64,000 nucleotides of DNA, taken from assembly GCF_001465345.1 (NCBI RefSeq), contig NZ_CP013655.1:2094102-2158101 (forward strand). The letters are read 5' to 3'. A program made the position numbers and the translations under genes. Positions 17,328 to 26,568 of the stretch are shown piece after piece. The notes below the pieces were generated by a model. It had not been told where the DNA came from and searched no databases. It saw nothing but the letters and a program-made list of their open reading frames with translations. Each line of letters opens with the position of its first letter. The first letter of the stretch is position 1. Source of the stretch: Enterococcus rotai (GTDB lineage Bacteria > Bacillota > Bacilli > Lactobacillales > Enterococcaceae).

Positions 17328-17645
17328 ATGAGAAAAAATGAATATCTAGCTTTAGTTGCGATGGAAGAGTGTGCAGAGATCCAACAAGCCTTGTCAAAGG
17401 CAATCAGATTCGGGTTTGATGATCATCATCCTTCAAGAGCTGACGAAACCAATGAAGAACAACTGTTGACAGAATTTTATCAATTGACTGCGATGATCGA
17501 AGAAATGCAGAATAAGGGGATCATTGCAGGTTTTACTCAGGAAAAAATAGAGAAAGTGAAGAACGATAAGATTAAGAAAGTTTATAAATATATGGATTAT
17601 TCTGAAGAAAAAGGGTTGCTAGAAAAAAGTTTTAACTCAAAATGA
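17328..17645 (+). CDS. MazG-like all-alpha NTP pyrophosphatase family protein
   Basis: A 105-residue helical protein with a MEECAEIQQALSKAIRFG segment (EExxE metal-binding type) followed by an acidic DETNEEQLLTEF helix, as in MazG/dUTPase-like nucleotide pyrophosphohydrolases, many of them phage-encoded. Substrate unknown. I start at ATG 17328 with AAGGTGAG 7 bases upstream; GTG at 17316 is poorer. It is probably cotranscribed with the deaminase. Confidence 0.6.
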   Translation: MRKNEYLALVAMEECAEIQQALSKAIRFGFDDHHPSRADETNEEQLLTEFYQLTAMIEEMQNKGIIAGFTQEKIEKVKNDKIKKVYKYMDYSEEKGLLEKSFNSK

Positions 17646-17706
17646 TTTTAGGGACCAAACTTAAAAATAATTTTATTGTAATGATAGAGGTATTGGGGTG
17701 GTGTTG

Positions 17707-18153
17707 GTGAAAAAGAAGTTAGGGATTGCTATATTGTTGATTCTTATTATTGTTTATGGTGTGTCCATAAGTGGTAAAAAAGGATCAACAGAAAATGCTA
17801 TTATTACAGCTGAGAAGTCTGAAAAATTTAAAACGACTGAAATTGAAACGGCGATTGCTCGTGTGAAGAAAGAGTTTAAGGGATTTACTAACTGTGAGAT
17901 GACCAAACTTTACTATAATGAAGAAAAATCGAATGTGGAAATCAACCATTATTTAACAGAGAATCGAGAAAATAAAAGTGTAAAAAATGCAGACAAAAAA
18001 GATTTCATTGTTTTGTATTCTGATTTTGAGGTTGGAGAAGAAAATGATCAAAATTCTGGTTTTATACCAGGTTCTAATCATAAAGCCTGGATGTGGTTAT
18101 TGAAAAAGGATAAATTTTGGAAAAAATGGGAAGTCGTAACTTCCAGAGTTTAA
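17707..18153 (+). CDS. DUF4829-like exported protein
   Basis: A 148-residue protein with an N-terminal membrane or signal segment (about 5-22) and an extracellular domain (IETAIARVKKEFKGFTNCEMTKLYY, IVLYSDFEV, W-x-W-LLKKDKFWKKWEV) that resembles DUF4829-type enterococcal proteins. No lipobox Cys follows the hydrophobic stretch. Function is unknown. Start is GTG at 17707 with GGGGTGG upstream; nearby GTG and TTG codons make the exact start uncertain. Confidence 0.5.
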   Translation: MKKKLGIAILLILIIVYGVSISGKKGSTENAIITAEKSEKFKTTEIETAIARVKKEFKGFTNCEMTKLYYNEEKSNVEINHYLTENRENKSVKNADKKDFIVLYSDFEVGEENDQNSGFIPGSNHKAWMWLLKKDKFWKKWEVVTSRV

Positions 18154-18216
18154 ATTAGTGATCATTCGATACATAATAATCTGCGCGATAACGTATATAT
18201 TTTTAGTTTAGGTCTA

Positions 18217-18252
18217 AATAAAAAAATACTTCATTCGAAGTATTTTTTTATT
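18217..18252 (+). terminator. Intrinsic terminator
   Basis: AATAAAAAAATACTTC and GAAGTATTTTTTTATT are perfect complements with a 4-base loop, after the DUF4829-like gene. Confidence 0.8.
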
Positions 18253-18329
18253 CCATCATCAAAACTCTCTTTTCTTATTTTTTCCCAAGAACAAGGGAAT
18301 AATTTAATGAAAATGGGCGGAAACATTTG

Positions 18330-18374
18330 TATTTTGCAATAAAAGGAGTATACTCTAAATTGGAATCATTCTAA
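18330..18374 (+). promoter_or_regulatory. Candidate cyd promoter with a Fur/PerR-like box
   Basis: TTGTAT and TATACT are separated by 16 bases (about 18328-18355). Right after the -10, at 18360-18374, TTGGAAT-C-ATTCTAA is a 7-1-7 inverted repeat with one mismatch, the layout of PerR/Fur operators. The remaining leader to 18536 is about 160 bases with no gene and no structure I can name. Confidence 0.4.
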
Positions 18375-18536
18375 ATTTAATAAAAAGAGTTTCCACACAC
18401 ATATTGTCTTTAGGTTTATTTTATTCTAGGTTTTGATTCATTTGGACTGTCCCAACCACAGTACAAATGAATAATGATTTTGAATGAAATTAGCTTATTC
18501 TTTTTGTGGAGACAGTAAAAACAAGGGGGATTATTG

Positions 18537-19955
18537 ATGTTTGATATTGTAACATTAGCAAGATTCCAATTTGCAATGACGACAGTCTTTCATTACTTCT
18601 TCGTACCGTTTTCAATAGGATTAGCACTTGTAGTCGCAGTCATGGAAACGATGTATGTCGTGAAAAAAGATGAACGTTATCGCAAAATGGCGAAGTTTTG
18701 GGGCAACATTTTTCTATTAAGTTTTGCAGTCGGAGTTGTAACAGGAATTATTCAAGAATTTCAGTTTGGGATGAACTGGTCAGATTATTCACGTTTTGTT
18801 GGAGATATTTTCGGTGCTCCACTGGCAATTGAAGCGTTACTTGCATTCTTTTTAGAATCAACATTCTTAGGTTTATGGATTTTTACTTGGGATAAAGTAA
18901 GTCCTAAACTGCATTTAACATTTATTTGGTTGGTGGTATTCGGTTCAATGATGTCTGCTTTTTGGATTTTAGCAGCAAACAGCTTTATGCAACATCCAGT
19001 TGGCTATACTTTAAATAATGGTCGTGCTGAGTTAATTGATTTTGGTGCCGTAATTGGCAATCCAAAAGTTTGGTATGAGTTTACACACGTCTTGTCTGGC
19101 GCAATTGTAATGGGCGGAATGATCGTTGCAGGTCTTGCTGCGTTCCAAATTTTGAAAAAACGTGATATTAGTTTCCATAAAGTATCTATGCGGATTGGTT
19201 TATGGATCGCTTTGTTTGGCTCTCTATCTGTTTTATTTACAGGTGACTTACAAATGAAAGCTTTGATCAATGATCAACCAATGAAATTTGCGGCAATGGA
19301 AGGGGATTACGAAGATTCTGGTGATCCGGCCGCTTGGACATTGATTGCGTGGGCAGACGAAGCCCAACATAAACAAGTATTTGGGATTCAAATTCCTTAT
19401 ATGCTAAGTATTCTTTCTTATAACAGTTTATCTGGCTCCGTTGATGGAATGGACACAGTGAATGAACGTTTGAAAGAACAATATGGTGACGATAAAAACT
19501 ATTATCCACCAGTAAACACATTATTCTGGAGCTTTAGAGTCATGGCTGGATTTGGCGCATTGATGCTTTTAGTTTCAGCGCTAGGTTTATTCTTTAGTCG
19601 TAAGAAAAAACCATCACTTTATGAAAAACGCTGGATGGTTTGGATCGTGGCATTATGTACGTTTGCACCATTCTTGGCAAATACAACAGGTTGGTTGATC
19701 ACTGAACTTGGTCGTTATCCTTGGACTGTTTATGGTCTATTCACGATTGAAGATAGTGTCTCACCAAACGTATCAGTGGCTTCATTATTAACATCGAATA
19801 TTATTTACTTCATTCTTTTTGCTGGTCTAGGCTCAGTAATGGTTTACTTGATTACTGTAGAACTTAAAAAAGGCCCAGATTATGAAGAAAAGAAATTAGC
19901 AGAGGCGAACTCTACTGATGTAGATCCATTTGATAAGGAGGTCTTTGGCGAATGA
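18537..19955 (+). CDS. cydA: Cytochrome bd ubiquinol/menaquinol oxidase subunit I
   Basis: A 472-residue membrane subunit of cytochrome bd, which oxidises (demethyl)menaquinol and reduces oxygen to water. The start region TLARFQFAMTTVFHYFFVPF carries the conserved heme-ligand His, and GRYPWTVYGLF is the conserved block near the quinol site. The Q-loop is short, as usual in Gram-positive bacteria. ATG follows AAGGGGGA; an in-frame TTG directly before it is ignored. It is the first gene of cydABCD, which is tightly coupled by overlaps. Heme must be supplied externally in enterococci, which is family knowledge. Confidence 0.97.
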   Translation: MFDIVTLARFQFAMTTVFHYFFVPFSIGLALVVAVMETMYVVKKDERYRKMAKFWGNIFLLSFAVGVVTGIIQEFQFGMNWSDYSRFVGDIFGAPLAIEALLAFFLESTFLGLWIFTWDKVSPKLHLTFIWLVVFGSMMSAFWILAANSFMQHPVGYTLNNGRAELIDFGAVIGNPKVWYEFTHVLSGAIVMGGMIVAGLAAFQILKKRDISFHKVSMRIGLWIALFGSLSVLFTGDLQMKALINDQPMKFAAMEGDYEDSGDPAAWTLIAWADEAQHKQVFGIQIPYMLSILSYNSLSGSVDGMDTVNERLKEQYGDDKNYYPPVNTLFWSFRVMAGFGALMLLVSALGLFFSRKKKPSLYEKRWMVWIVALCTFAPFLANTTGWLITELGRYPWTVYGLFTIEDSVSPNVSVASLLTSNIIYFILFAGLGSVMVYLITVELKKGPDYEEKKLAEANSTDVDPFDKEVFGE

Positions 19956-20977
19956 GTACGTTGCAATTACTTTGGTTTGTACTAATTGGTATTTTATTCT
20001 CAGGCTTCTTCTTCTTAGAAGGTTTTGACTTTGGCGTGGGTATGTCGGTTCAAACGTTAGCGCACGATGAAGAAGAAAAAGAACAAATCATCCAAACGAT
20101 TGGACCGGTTTGGGATGGTAATGAGGTATGGTTATTAACAGCGGGTGGGGCGATGTTTGCATCTTTCCCATACTGGTATGCTTCATTATTTAGCGGGTTT
20201 TACTTGATTTTATTTATCATTTTAGTTGGTTTGATCATTCGCGGAGTGTCATTTGAATTCCGTCACCGTATGCCAGATGGCAAACGTCGTAGAATGTGGA
20301 ACTGGACATTATCGCTCGGTAGTTTTATTGTTCCATTTTTCTTTGGGGTTTTATTCATTGATTTAGTTCAAGGGATGCCGCTTGATGTAGATGGGAATAT
20401 GATGGCATCATTTACAGATTATATAAATGTATTTTCTGTGGTTGGTGGCGTTGCGTTGACTTTATTATGCTATTTACATGGTTTAAACTATATTGCTTTA
20501 AAAACAGAAGGACCCGTTAGAGAACGTGCACGTAACTATGCATCATTCTTCTATTGGATTTTATATGTAGGCTTAGTTGTGTTTGCAGCATTGTTGTACT
20601 TCAAAACAGATTTCTTTGATAATAACTTCTTAGTGACGTTATTATTAGTTTTAGGAATTGTAGTATTGACGGTTGTTGCCAATGTGAGTGTATTTAGGAA
20701 AAAAGAAATGGTGGCGTTTCTTGCTAGTGGCTTAACATTGATTCTTTTAGTGGCGTTATTATTTAGTGGTTTATTCCCACACGTCATGATCGGTAGCGAG
20801 GGGTACTATGATATCTTGATCAAAGATGCTTCAAGTTCTCCATATACTTTGAAAACAATGACATGGTTATCATTAACGATTTTACCATTTGTATTAGCCT
20901 ATACAGGTTGGTCTTATTATGTCTTTAGAAAACGTATCAAACATCCAGCAATTGCTGCTGTGGGGTATGAAGGATGA
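19952..20977 (+). CDS. cydB: Cytochrome bd oxidase subunit II
   Basis: A 341-residue integral membrane subunit with about eight helices (LWFVLIGILFSGFFFLEGFDFGVGM at the start, GPVWDGNEVWLLTAGGAMFA conserved block). It pairs with CydA. Its ATG overlaps the cydA stop by 4 bases, giving translational coupling, and its end overlaps the next gene the same way. Confidence 0.97.
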   Translation: MSTLQLLWFVLIGILFSGFFFLEGFDFGVGMSVQTLAHDEEEKEQIIQTIGPVWDGNEVWLLTAGGAMFASFPYWYASLFSGFYLILFIILVGLIIRGVSFEFRHRMPDGKRRRMWNWTLSLGSFIVPFFFGVLFIDLVQGMPLDVDGNMMASFTDYINVFSVVGGVALTLLCYLHGLNYIALKTEGPVRERARNYASFFYWILYVGLVVFAALLYFKTDFFDNNFLVTLLLVLGIVVLTVVANVSVFRKKEMVAFLASGLTLILLVALLFSGLFPHVMIGSEGYYDILIKDASSSPYTLKTMTWLSLTILPFVLAYTGWSYYVFRKRIKHPAIAAVGYEG

Positions 20978-22704
20978 TCGATAAAGCCATCTTAAAAATG
21001 CCGAAAATCAAAAAAATTATGATCTTGCTTGCAGGTTTTTCTTTCCTGCAAGCAGTATTTATTATAGGACAAGCATTTTATTTAGCGAAAGCCGTTGTTG
21101 GGTTGTGGGAAGGTGGTCAATTAAGTGACCAGCTGTTGAATATTTTGGTGTTCTTTTTGTTTTATACTGGCAGACATGTGGTGACCTATCTTCGTGAGAA
21201 AATGTTGGATACCTTTAGTTATGATCGCTCTCGTGAGTTGAGAGAAGCGTTACTCCAAAAGGTTTTTCGTTTAGGACCAACTGTTGTTCAAAAAAATGGA
21301 ACAGGGAATATGATCACGATGGCGCTAGAAGGAATTAGCCAGACAGAAAATTATTTGCATTTGATCTTAATGAAAATTATGAATATGATGATCATTCCGT
21401 GGATCATTTTGATATTTGTGTTCACCTTGGATGTTCGTTCTGGAATTGTTTTACTGGTTGTTTTTCCAATGATTATTATTTTTATGATTATTTTAGGTTA
21501 TGCAGCTCAAAGTAAAGCGGACAAACAATACAAAGCCTTTCAAATTTTATCTAATCACTTTATTGATTCATTACGAGGATTAGATACATTGAAATTATTT
21601 GGATTAAGTAAAAAATACGCAGGCAGTATTTATAATACGAGTGAACGTTTTAGAGAAGCAACGATGAGTACGTTGAAGATTGCGATCTTATCTACATTTG
21701 CATTAGACTTCTTTACAACATTGTCTGTGGCTGTTGTGGCAGTGTTTCTAGGATTAAGCTTATTGGAAGGCGGAATTTTATTATTTCCTGCGTTGACAAC
21801 ATTGATTTTAGCACCCGAATTCTTTTTGCCTGTTCGTGATTTTGCGAGTGATTATCATGCGACATTAGATGGTAAAAATTCATTCCAGGCAATTCAAGCT
21901 GTGTTGGATTTACCAGAAATGACTGAAACGGATCGACTTTCTTTAGGAGATTGGACAGCTTTGAGTGAATTATCTGTTGAAAAATTGACTTTCCAATATG
22001 AAGAAGCTACTCAACCAGCTTTAAAAGGGTTAGACTTTGCTGCAAAAGGGTATCAAAAAATTGGGATCATTGGGGCCAGTGGTTCTGGAAAATCAACACT
22101 GATCAATGTATTGAGTGGTTTTTTAGAGCCAGATGCTGAAATAACAACAATTGACGTTGATGGGCAAAAGCTTCCGCACTTTCTACAAAAAGAGTGGCAG
22201 AAGCAAGTTCTGTATATTCCTCAATCACCCTATATTTTCCAGGATACATTAGCGAATAATGTTCGTTTTTATACACCCGAAGCGACGGATGAAGATGTCT
22301 TAGCTGCAGTTCAGCTAGTAGGGTTAGAAAACCTTGTAACGGAGCTTACAGAGGGTTTAAACACGGTGATCGGCGAAAGTGGGAGAATGTTAAGCGGTGG
22401 GCAAGCACAGCGTGTAGCGCTTGCTAGAGCCTTTTTAGATCAAGAACGTCGAGTTCTGCTATTTGATGAACCGACAGCACACTTAGATATTGAAACGGAA
22501 GTAGAGTTAAAAGAAAGAATGTTGCCTTTAATGAACGATCATCTTGTCTTTTTTGCCACTCATCGCTTACATTGGATGGCAGAGATGGATTATATTTTAG
22601 TAATGGATAAAGGACAACTGGTTGAAGCAGGAACATTAGCTGAACTGACTGAAAAAAATGGTTACTATGTGAAACTAGTCAATCAAATGAGGGGGACAGA
22701 ATAA
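20974..22704 (+). CDS. cydD: Heterodimeric thiol/heme ABC exporter subunit CydD
   Basis: A 576-residue ABC half-transporter: about six membrane helices in the first 310 residues, then an ATPase domain with Walker A GASGSGKST, signature LSGGQAQRVALARAF and Walker B VLLFDEPT. With the next gene it forms CydDC, needed for assembly of cytochrome bd and known to transport thiols or heme-related cargo. It overlaps cydB by 4 bases and the next ATG by one base (TAATG). Confidence 0.93.
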   Translation: MIDKAILKMPKIKKIMILLAGFSFLQAVFIIGQAFYLAKAVVGLWEGGQLSDQLLNILVFFLFYTGRHVVTYLREKMLDTFSYDRSRELREALLQKVFRLGPTVVQKNGTGNMITMALEGISQTENYLHLILMKIMNMMIIPWIILIFVFTLDVRSGIVLLVVFPMIIIFMIILGYAAQSKADKQYKAFQILSNHFIDSLRGLDTLKLFGLSKKYAGSIYNTSERFREATMSTLKIAILSTFALDFFTTLSVAVVAVFLGLSLLEGGILLFPALTTLILAPEFFLPVRDFASDYHATLDGKNSFQAIQAVLDLPEMTETDRLSLGDWTALSELSVEKLTFQYEEATQPALKGLDFAAKGYQKIGIIGASGSGKSTLINVLSGFLEPDAEITTIDVDGQKLPHFLQKEWQKQVLYIPQSPYIFQDTLANNVRFYTPEATDEDVLAAVQLVGLENLVTELTEGLNTVIGESGRMLSGGQAQRVALARAFLDQERRVLLFDEPTAHLDIETEVELKERMLPLMNDHLVFFATHRLHWMAEMDYILVMDKGQLVEAGTLAELTEKNGYYVKLVNQMRGTE

Positions 22705-24464
22705 TGGAAAATACCCCAACAAATAAAGCATTATACGAAAAAGATCAATGGGTCAAACCGTTTTTGAAGAAGTATAAAGGGCTATTATATCTAGCGTTGA
22801 TTTTAGGTTTTTTAACTTTTTTCAGTGCGGGAGCATTGATGTTCAACTCAGGTTATTTAATTAGCCGAGCAGCGTCACTTCCAGAAAATATTTTGATGAT
22901 TTATATTCCCATTGTACTGACACGTGCCTTTGGGATCAGTCGTCCAGTTTTTCGTTATATTGAGCGTTTAGTTAGTCATAACTGGGTCTTGAAAATGACT
23001 TCTGACTTGCGTTTGAAGCTTTATATGGTATTAGAAAAAGATGCGATTTTCTTTAAATCAAAATATCAAACTGGAGATATTTTAGGGTTGTTATCAGAAG
23101 ATATCAATCATTTACAGAATTTATATTTACGCACGATTTTCCCAACCGTAATTGCTTGGTTGTTATATATTTTTATTATTATTGGACTTGGTTTGTTCTC
23201 ATGGTGGTTTGGCTTATGCATGCTGTTGATGTTAGGTATTGTGATTTTTCTACTACCTTTGATCTCAGTTTTAGTCAATGGTGCTAGACAAGAGAAGCAA
23301 AAGGTCTCTAAAAATGAATTGTACAAAACACTGACAGATAATATTTTGGGTGTTTCCGACTGGGTATTCAGTCAACGCGGACAGGAATTTGTCCATTCAT
23401 ATGAACAGCAAGAAGCAAAACTACGTCAGTTGGACGAACAAATCAAACGCTTCAATCGTTTTCGTGATTTTCTGTTGCAAGTGGCCTTTGGTGTGATCAC
23501 TGTTGCAATTTTAGCTTGGACCAGTGTTCGTTTTCCAGGGAATCATGGTGGTGCGGCAAACTGGATCGCCGCTTTCACGTTGACGGTTTTCCCGTTGATC
23601 GATGCTTTTGCACCGCTACCCGATGCTGCACAAGAAACAAATATTTATAAAGATTCCATCAGACGCTTGAATGATTTACCGGAACCAGAAGAAACAGTAG
23701 CACAACCAAAAGAAATAAGGATCAATAATACAGAAATCAAGATCAGTGACCTCTCTTTTGCTTATGAAGGAACATCTAAACAAGTTTTAAAAGACTTGAA
23801 TCTGACAATCCATTCAAAAGAGAAGTTAGCGATTTTGGGTCGTAGTGGTTCTGGGAAAAGTACATTAGCAACGTTGATTCGTGGAGATTTACAGCCAAAT
23901 AAAGGGACGATCACATTAGGTGGAATGCCAACAAGTGAGTTTGGCGATCAAATCACGAAATCGATCGGTGTGATTCATCAAGCCCCTTATCTCTTTAGAA
24001 CAACGATTTTAAATAATGTTCGAATCGGGCGAGAAGAAGCTTCTGAGGAAGAGGTTTGGCAAGTGCTGGAGCAGGTTGGGTTGAAGGAAATGATCCAAGG
24101 GCTTCCTGAAGGTTTATTGACGATGGTCGATGAAGCTGGGTTACGTTTTTCTGGTGGTGAACGTCATCGTTTAGCTTTAGCGCGTATTTTACTTCAAGAT
24201 ACACCTATTGTATTGTTAGATGAACCAACCACTGGATTAGATCCAATTACAGAGCAACAATTATTGGATACATTTTTTGAAACACTAGAAGATAAAACGA
24301 TTATCTGGATCACCCATCACCTACAAGGAGTCCACATGATGGAGCGAGTGATTTTCATTGAAGATGGTCAGTTAGAAATGAGCGGTTCTCCGCAAGAGTT
24401 ATTGGCTACTAATCAACATTATCAACAGCTATATGCAATTGATCGCGGGATGAATCAACAATGA
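22704..24464 (+). CDS. cydC: Heterodimeric thiol/heme ABC exporter subunit CydC
   Basis: A 586-residue partner of CydD with N-terminal membrane helices (ILGFLTFFSAGALMFNSGYL onwards) and an ATPase domain with GRSGSGKST, FSGGERHRLALARILL and IVLLDEPTTGLD. The signature begins FSGGE instead of LSGGQ, a common asymmetry in this heterodimer. Last gene of the cyd operon; a terminator hairpin follows. Confidence 0.93.
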   Translation: MENTPTNKALYEKDQWVKPFLKKYKGLLYLALILGFLTFFSAGALMFNSGYLISRAASLPENILMIYIPIVLTRAFGISRPVFRYIERLVSHNWVLKMTSDLRLKLYMVLEKDAIFFKSKYQTGDILGLLSEDINHLQNLYLRTIFPTVIAWLLYIFIIIGLGLFSWWFGLCMLLMLGIVIFLLPLISVLVNGARQEKQKVSKNELYKTLTDNILGVSDWVFSQRGQEFVHSYEQQEAKLRQLDEQIKRFNRFRDFLLQVAFGVITVAILAWTSVRFPGNHGGAANWIAAFTLTVFPLIDAFAPLPDAAQETNIYKDSIRRLNDLPEPEETVAQPKEIRINNTEIKISDLSFAYEGTSKQVLKDLNLTIHSKEKLAILGRSGSGKSTLATLIRGDLQPNKGTITLGGMPTSEFGDQITKSIGVIHQAPYLFRTTILNNVRIGREEASEEEVWQVLEQVGLKEMIQGLPEGLLTMVDEAGLRFSGGERHRLALARILLQDTPIVLLDEPTTGLDPITEQQLLDTFFETLEDKTIIWITHHLQGVHMMERVIFIEDGQLEMSGSPQELLATNQHYQQLYAIDRGMNQQ

Positions 24465-24471
24465 GTAAATA

Positions 24472-24514
24472 AAACAGCTGAGGCAAAACTCTAAGAGCTT
24501 TGCCTCAACTGTTT
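24472..24514. terminator. Terminator between cydC and the convergent prenyl synthase
   Basis: AAACAGCTGAGGCAAA pairs with TTTGCCTCAACTGTTT (one mismatch) across an 11-base loop, between convergent genes. Confidence 0.7.
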
Positions 24515-24531
24515 AAAAAATGACTATCATG

Positions 24532-25512
24532 TTAAAATGATCGTTGCAGCAATAATTCAGTCAATAAAGTCAACTGTTCTTTCCCTAAACAATCAGGCAG
24601 TTTTTGGATATCAGTCAACGCTTTTTCTGTCACACGTTTGGCAAAGGCTTTGGCATCGTTCACACCGTCTAGTTCATGAACAAGTTGTGCTGTTTCGATT
24701 GCTTGTTCTGCAGTGATATCTGCACCTTTTTCTAGATAATAAGCAAAACGTTCGGGTGCTTTACGCATAGCAAAGATCAAAGGTAACGTATAAACACCTT
24801 GCGACAAATCTTCTAAAACGGGTTTTTTTAAGGTTTTTTCATCAGCGGTGTAATCTAAGATATCATCGTAAACTTGAAAAGCGATCCCAATATGACGCCC
24901 GATACGAGCTGCCAAACGTTGAACTTCTGCTGACGCAACACCAAAGTGAGCACCTTCTAAACAGCTTAGTGAAAACAATTCAGCTGTTTTACCATTGACG
25001 CTGCGCAAATAATCAAAGACGGTCATGCTTTGTTTATAACGGGTATGCATTTGATCTAATTCACCCAAAAGCAGTCGTTTCATGGCAGAAGCATTTGTAT
25101 GTAAGAAATTAGAACCATTCATTGTTTCAGCAAGTAACTCAAAGAACTCTGTAAATAATAAATCGCCTGTATAAACTGCAATATCTTTGCCATAGCGAGC
25201 TTGAATCGTGATTGCTCCTCGGCGTAGTGGTGAATCATCGATGATATCATCGTGAACAAGAGTTGCCATATGGAGGATTTCAATAGAAGCAGCGATTTTG
25301 ATCAATTGTTTCTGATCTTGTTTTTGTTCATCACCGATTTGAGCAAATAGAAAAAAGAACGCTGGGCGTAATAATTTTCCACCTGAATAGGTTAATTCGA
25401 TCAAAGCTGTTTCGATTTCTTTGTTTCTTATTTTAACTTGGCGTCTGATCAGTTCGCACGTTTCATTCAATTGTTGTTGGATAAGCGGAAATTCTTTCCA
25501 AAAGTCATTCAT
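24532..25512 (-). CDS. Polyprenyl diphosphate synthase (menaquinone side chain)
   Basis: A 326-residue trans-prenyl synthase with the first Asp-rich motif HDDIIDDSPLRRG (about residues 92-104) and the second YDDILDYT, plus the GGKLLRP substrate motif. It lengthens farnesyl diphosphate with isopentenyl diphosphate to make the side chain that MenA attaches. It resembles the long subunit of heptaprenyl or related synthases; chain length cannot be predicted safely. It is divergent from menA and convergent with cydC, in a respiratory gene block. Confidence 0.88.
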   Translation of the reverse strand: MNDFWKEFPLIQQQLNETCELIRRQVKIRNKEIETALIELTYSGGKLLRPAFFFLFAQIGDEQKQDQKQLIKIAASIEILHMATLVHDDIIDDSPLRRGAITIQARYGKDIAVYTGDLLFTEFFELLAETMNGSNFLHTNASAMKRLLLGELDQMHTRYKQSMTVFDYLRSVNGKTAELFSLSCLEGAHFGVASAEVQRLAARIGRHIGIAFQVYDDILDYTADEKTLKKPVLEDLSQGVYTLPLIFAMRKAPERFAYYLEKGADITAEQAIETAQLVHELDGVNDAKAFAKRVTEKALTDIQKLPDCLGKEQLTLLTELLLQRSF

Positions 25513-25631
25513 AACACAATAGTCCTTTCAGTAATTCAATACTATTGATTGTATACGATGTAGGTCGAGAAACACAAGTAAATTATTCCGTGAGCATAAA
25601 ACTAAATATTGTAAGGAGAGAAGAGTATAAT

Positions 25632-26537
25632 TTGAATAGAGAAGTATTTTTTGAATTAGTTGAACTAAAAGCAAAGACAGCAAGTGTTTTACCCTTTCTT
25701 TTAGGAATTTGTTTTAGTTGGTATCATTATGGAAGTCTGCATCTAGGGTTTGTTCTTATTTATTTTATTGCGATGTTTATTTTTAATATGGCTGTCGATA
25801 TTTTAGACAACTACAATGATTACCATCATGCTAAAGAAGGACATGATTATAAAGAGAAAACCAATATTATTGGACGTGAGAATTTATCATTGTCGATGAT
25901 TCGTCGTTGGATCATTTGGATGATTGTGATTTCCGCATTGATAGGGATTGGGTTATCGATGATTGTCGGTTGGCCTTTATTATGGATGGGGCTGTATTGT
26001 TACTTGATCGGGATCTTCTATTCTTCTGGTCCTAAACCGTTATCTAGTTTGCCTTTGGGAGAATTTTTCTCGGGCTTTACGATGGGATTTATGATCATGT
26101 TGATTTGTGTTTACATCAACACGTTTGATTCTTTTCAATGGACAATGACTAATCTTGGTAGTATCTTCTTAGTGTCGCTACCTAATACATGTTTAATTGC
26201 TAATTTAATGTTAGCTAACAATATTTGCGATTTGGAAGAAGATGAAACCAATCATCGATTTACTCTTGTTCATTACTTAGGCAAGCAAACATCGATCCAC
26301 TTGTTTGTCGGATTGATCGTCATTGCTTTTGCATCGATTATCGTAAGTGTTTTGTTAGGATTAACTCCAATCACAATGTTGTTGACGTTAATCGTTGTTC
26401 CTTTTATTTGGAAACAAACCAAACGATTCTTAAATGAACAAGTCAAAACAAAAACATTCATTTGCGCCGTGAGGATTTTAGCTGTCGGTGCACTTGCACA
26501 GGTTGTATTTTTCGCCATAGGATTGTGGCTTAAATAA
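25632..26537 (+). CDS. menA: 1,4-dihydroxy-2-naphthoate polyprenyltransferase (UbiA family)
   Basis: A 301-residue membrane prenyltransferase with about eight or nine helices. The two Asp-rich substrate motifs are DILDNYNDYHHA-KEGHD and NNICDLEEDETNHR. It makes demethylmenaquinone, the electron carrier between the neighbouring NDH-2 and cytochrome bd. The chosen start is TTG at 25632 with AAGGAGAG 10 bases upstream; the longer frame to 25545 has no site and is not family-like. Confidence 0.87.
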   Translation: MNREVFFELVELKAKTASVLPFLLGICFSWYHYGSLHLGFVLIYFIAMFIFNMAVDILDNYNDYHHAKEGHDYKEKTNIIGRENLSLSMIRRWIIWMIVISALIGIGLSMIVGWPLLWMGLYCYLIGIFYSSGPKPLSSLPLGEFFSGFTMGFMIMLICVYINTFDSFQWTMTNLGSIFLVSLPNTCLIANLMLANNICDLEEDETNHRFTLVHYLGKQTSIHLFVGLIVIAFASIIVSVLLGLTPITMLLTLIVVPFIWKQTKRFLNEQVKTKTFICAVRILAVGALAQVVFFAIGLWLK

Positions 26538-26568
26538 TAAAATAAAAAGGTTAAGAGGGGATTTTAAC

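Noticed and set aside
18301-18345. cre site in the cyd leader (GGGCGGAAACA region)
   Set aside because: The central CG and flanking bases do not align with the 14-base consensus; too weak to report.
18480-18530. Rex operator before cydA
   Set aside because: I looked for the TTGTGAAA-N4-TTTCACAA pattern expected for Rex and found no convincing match.
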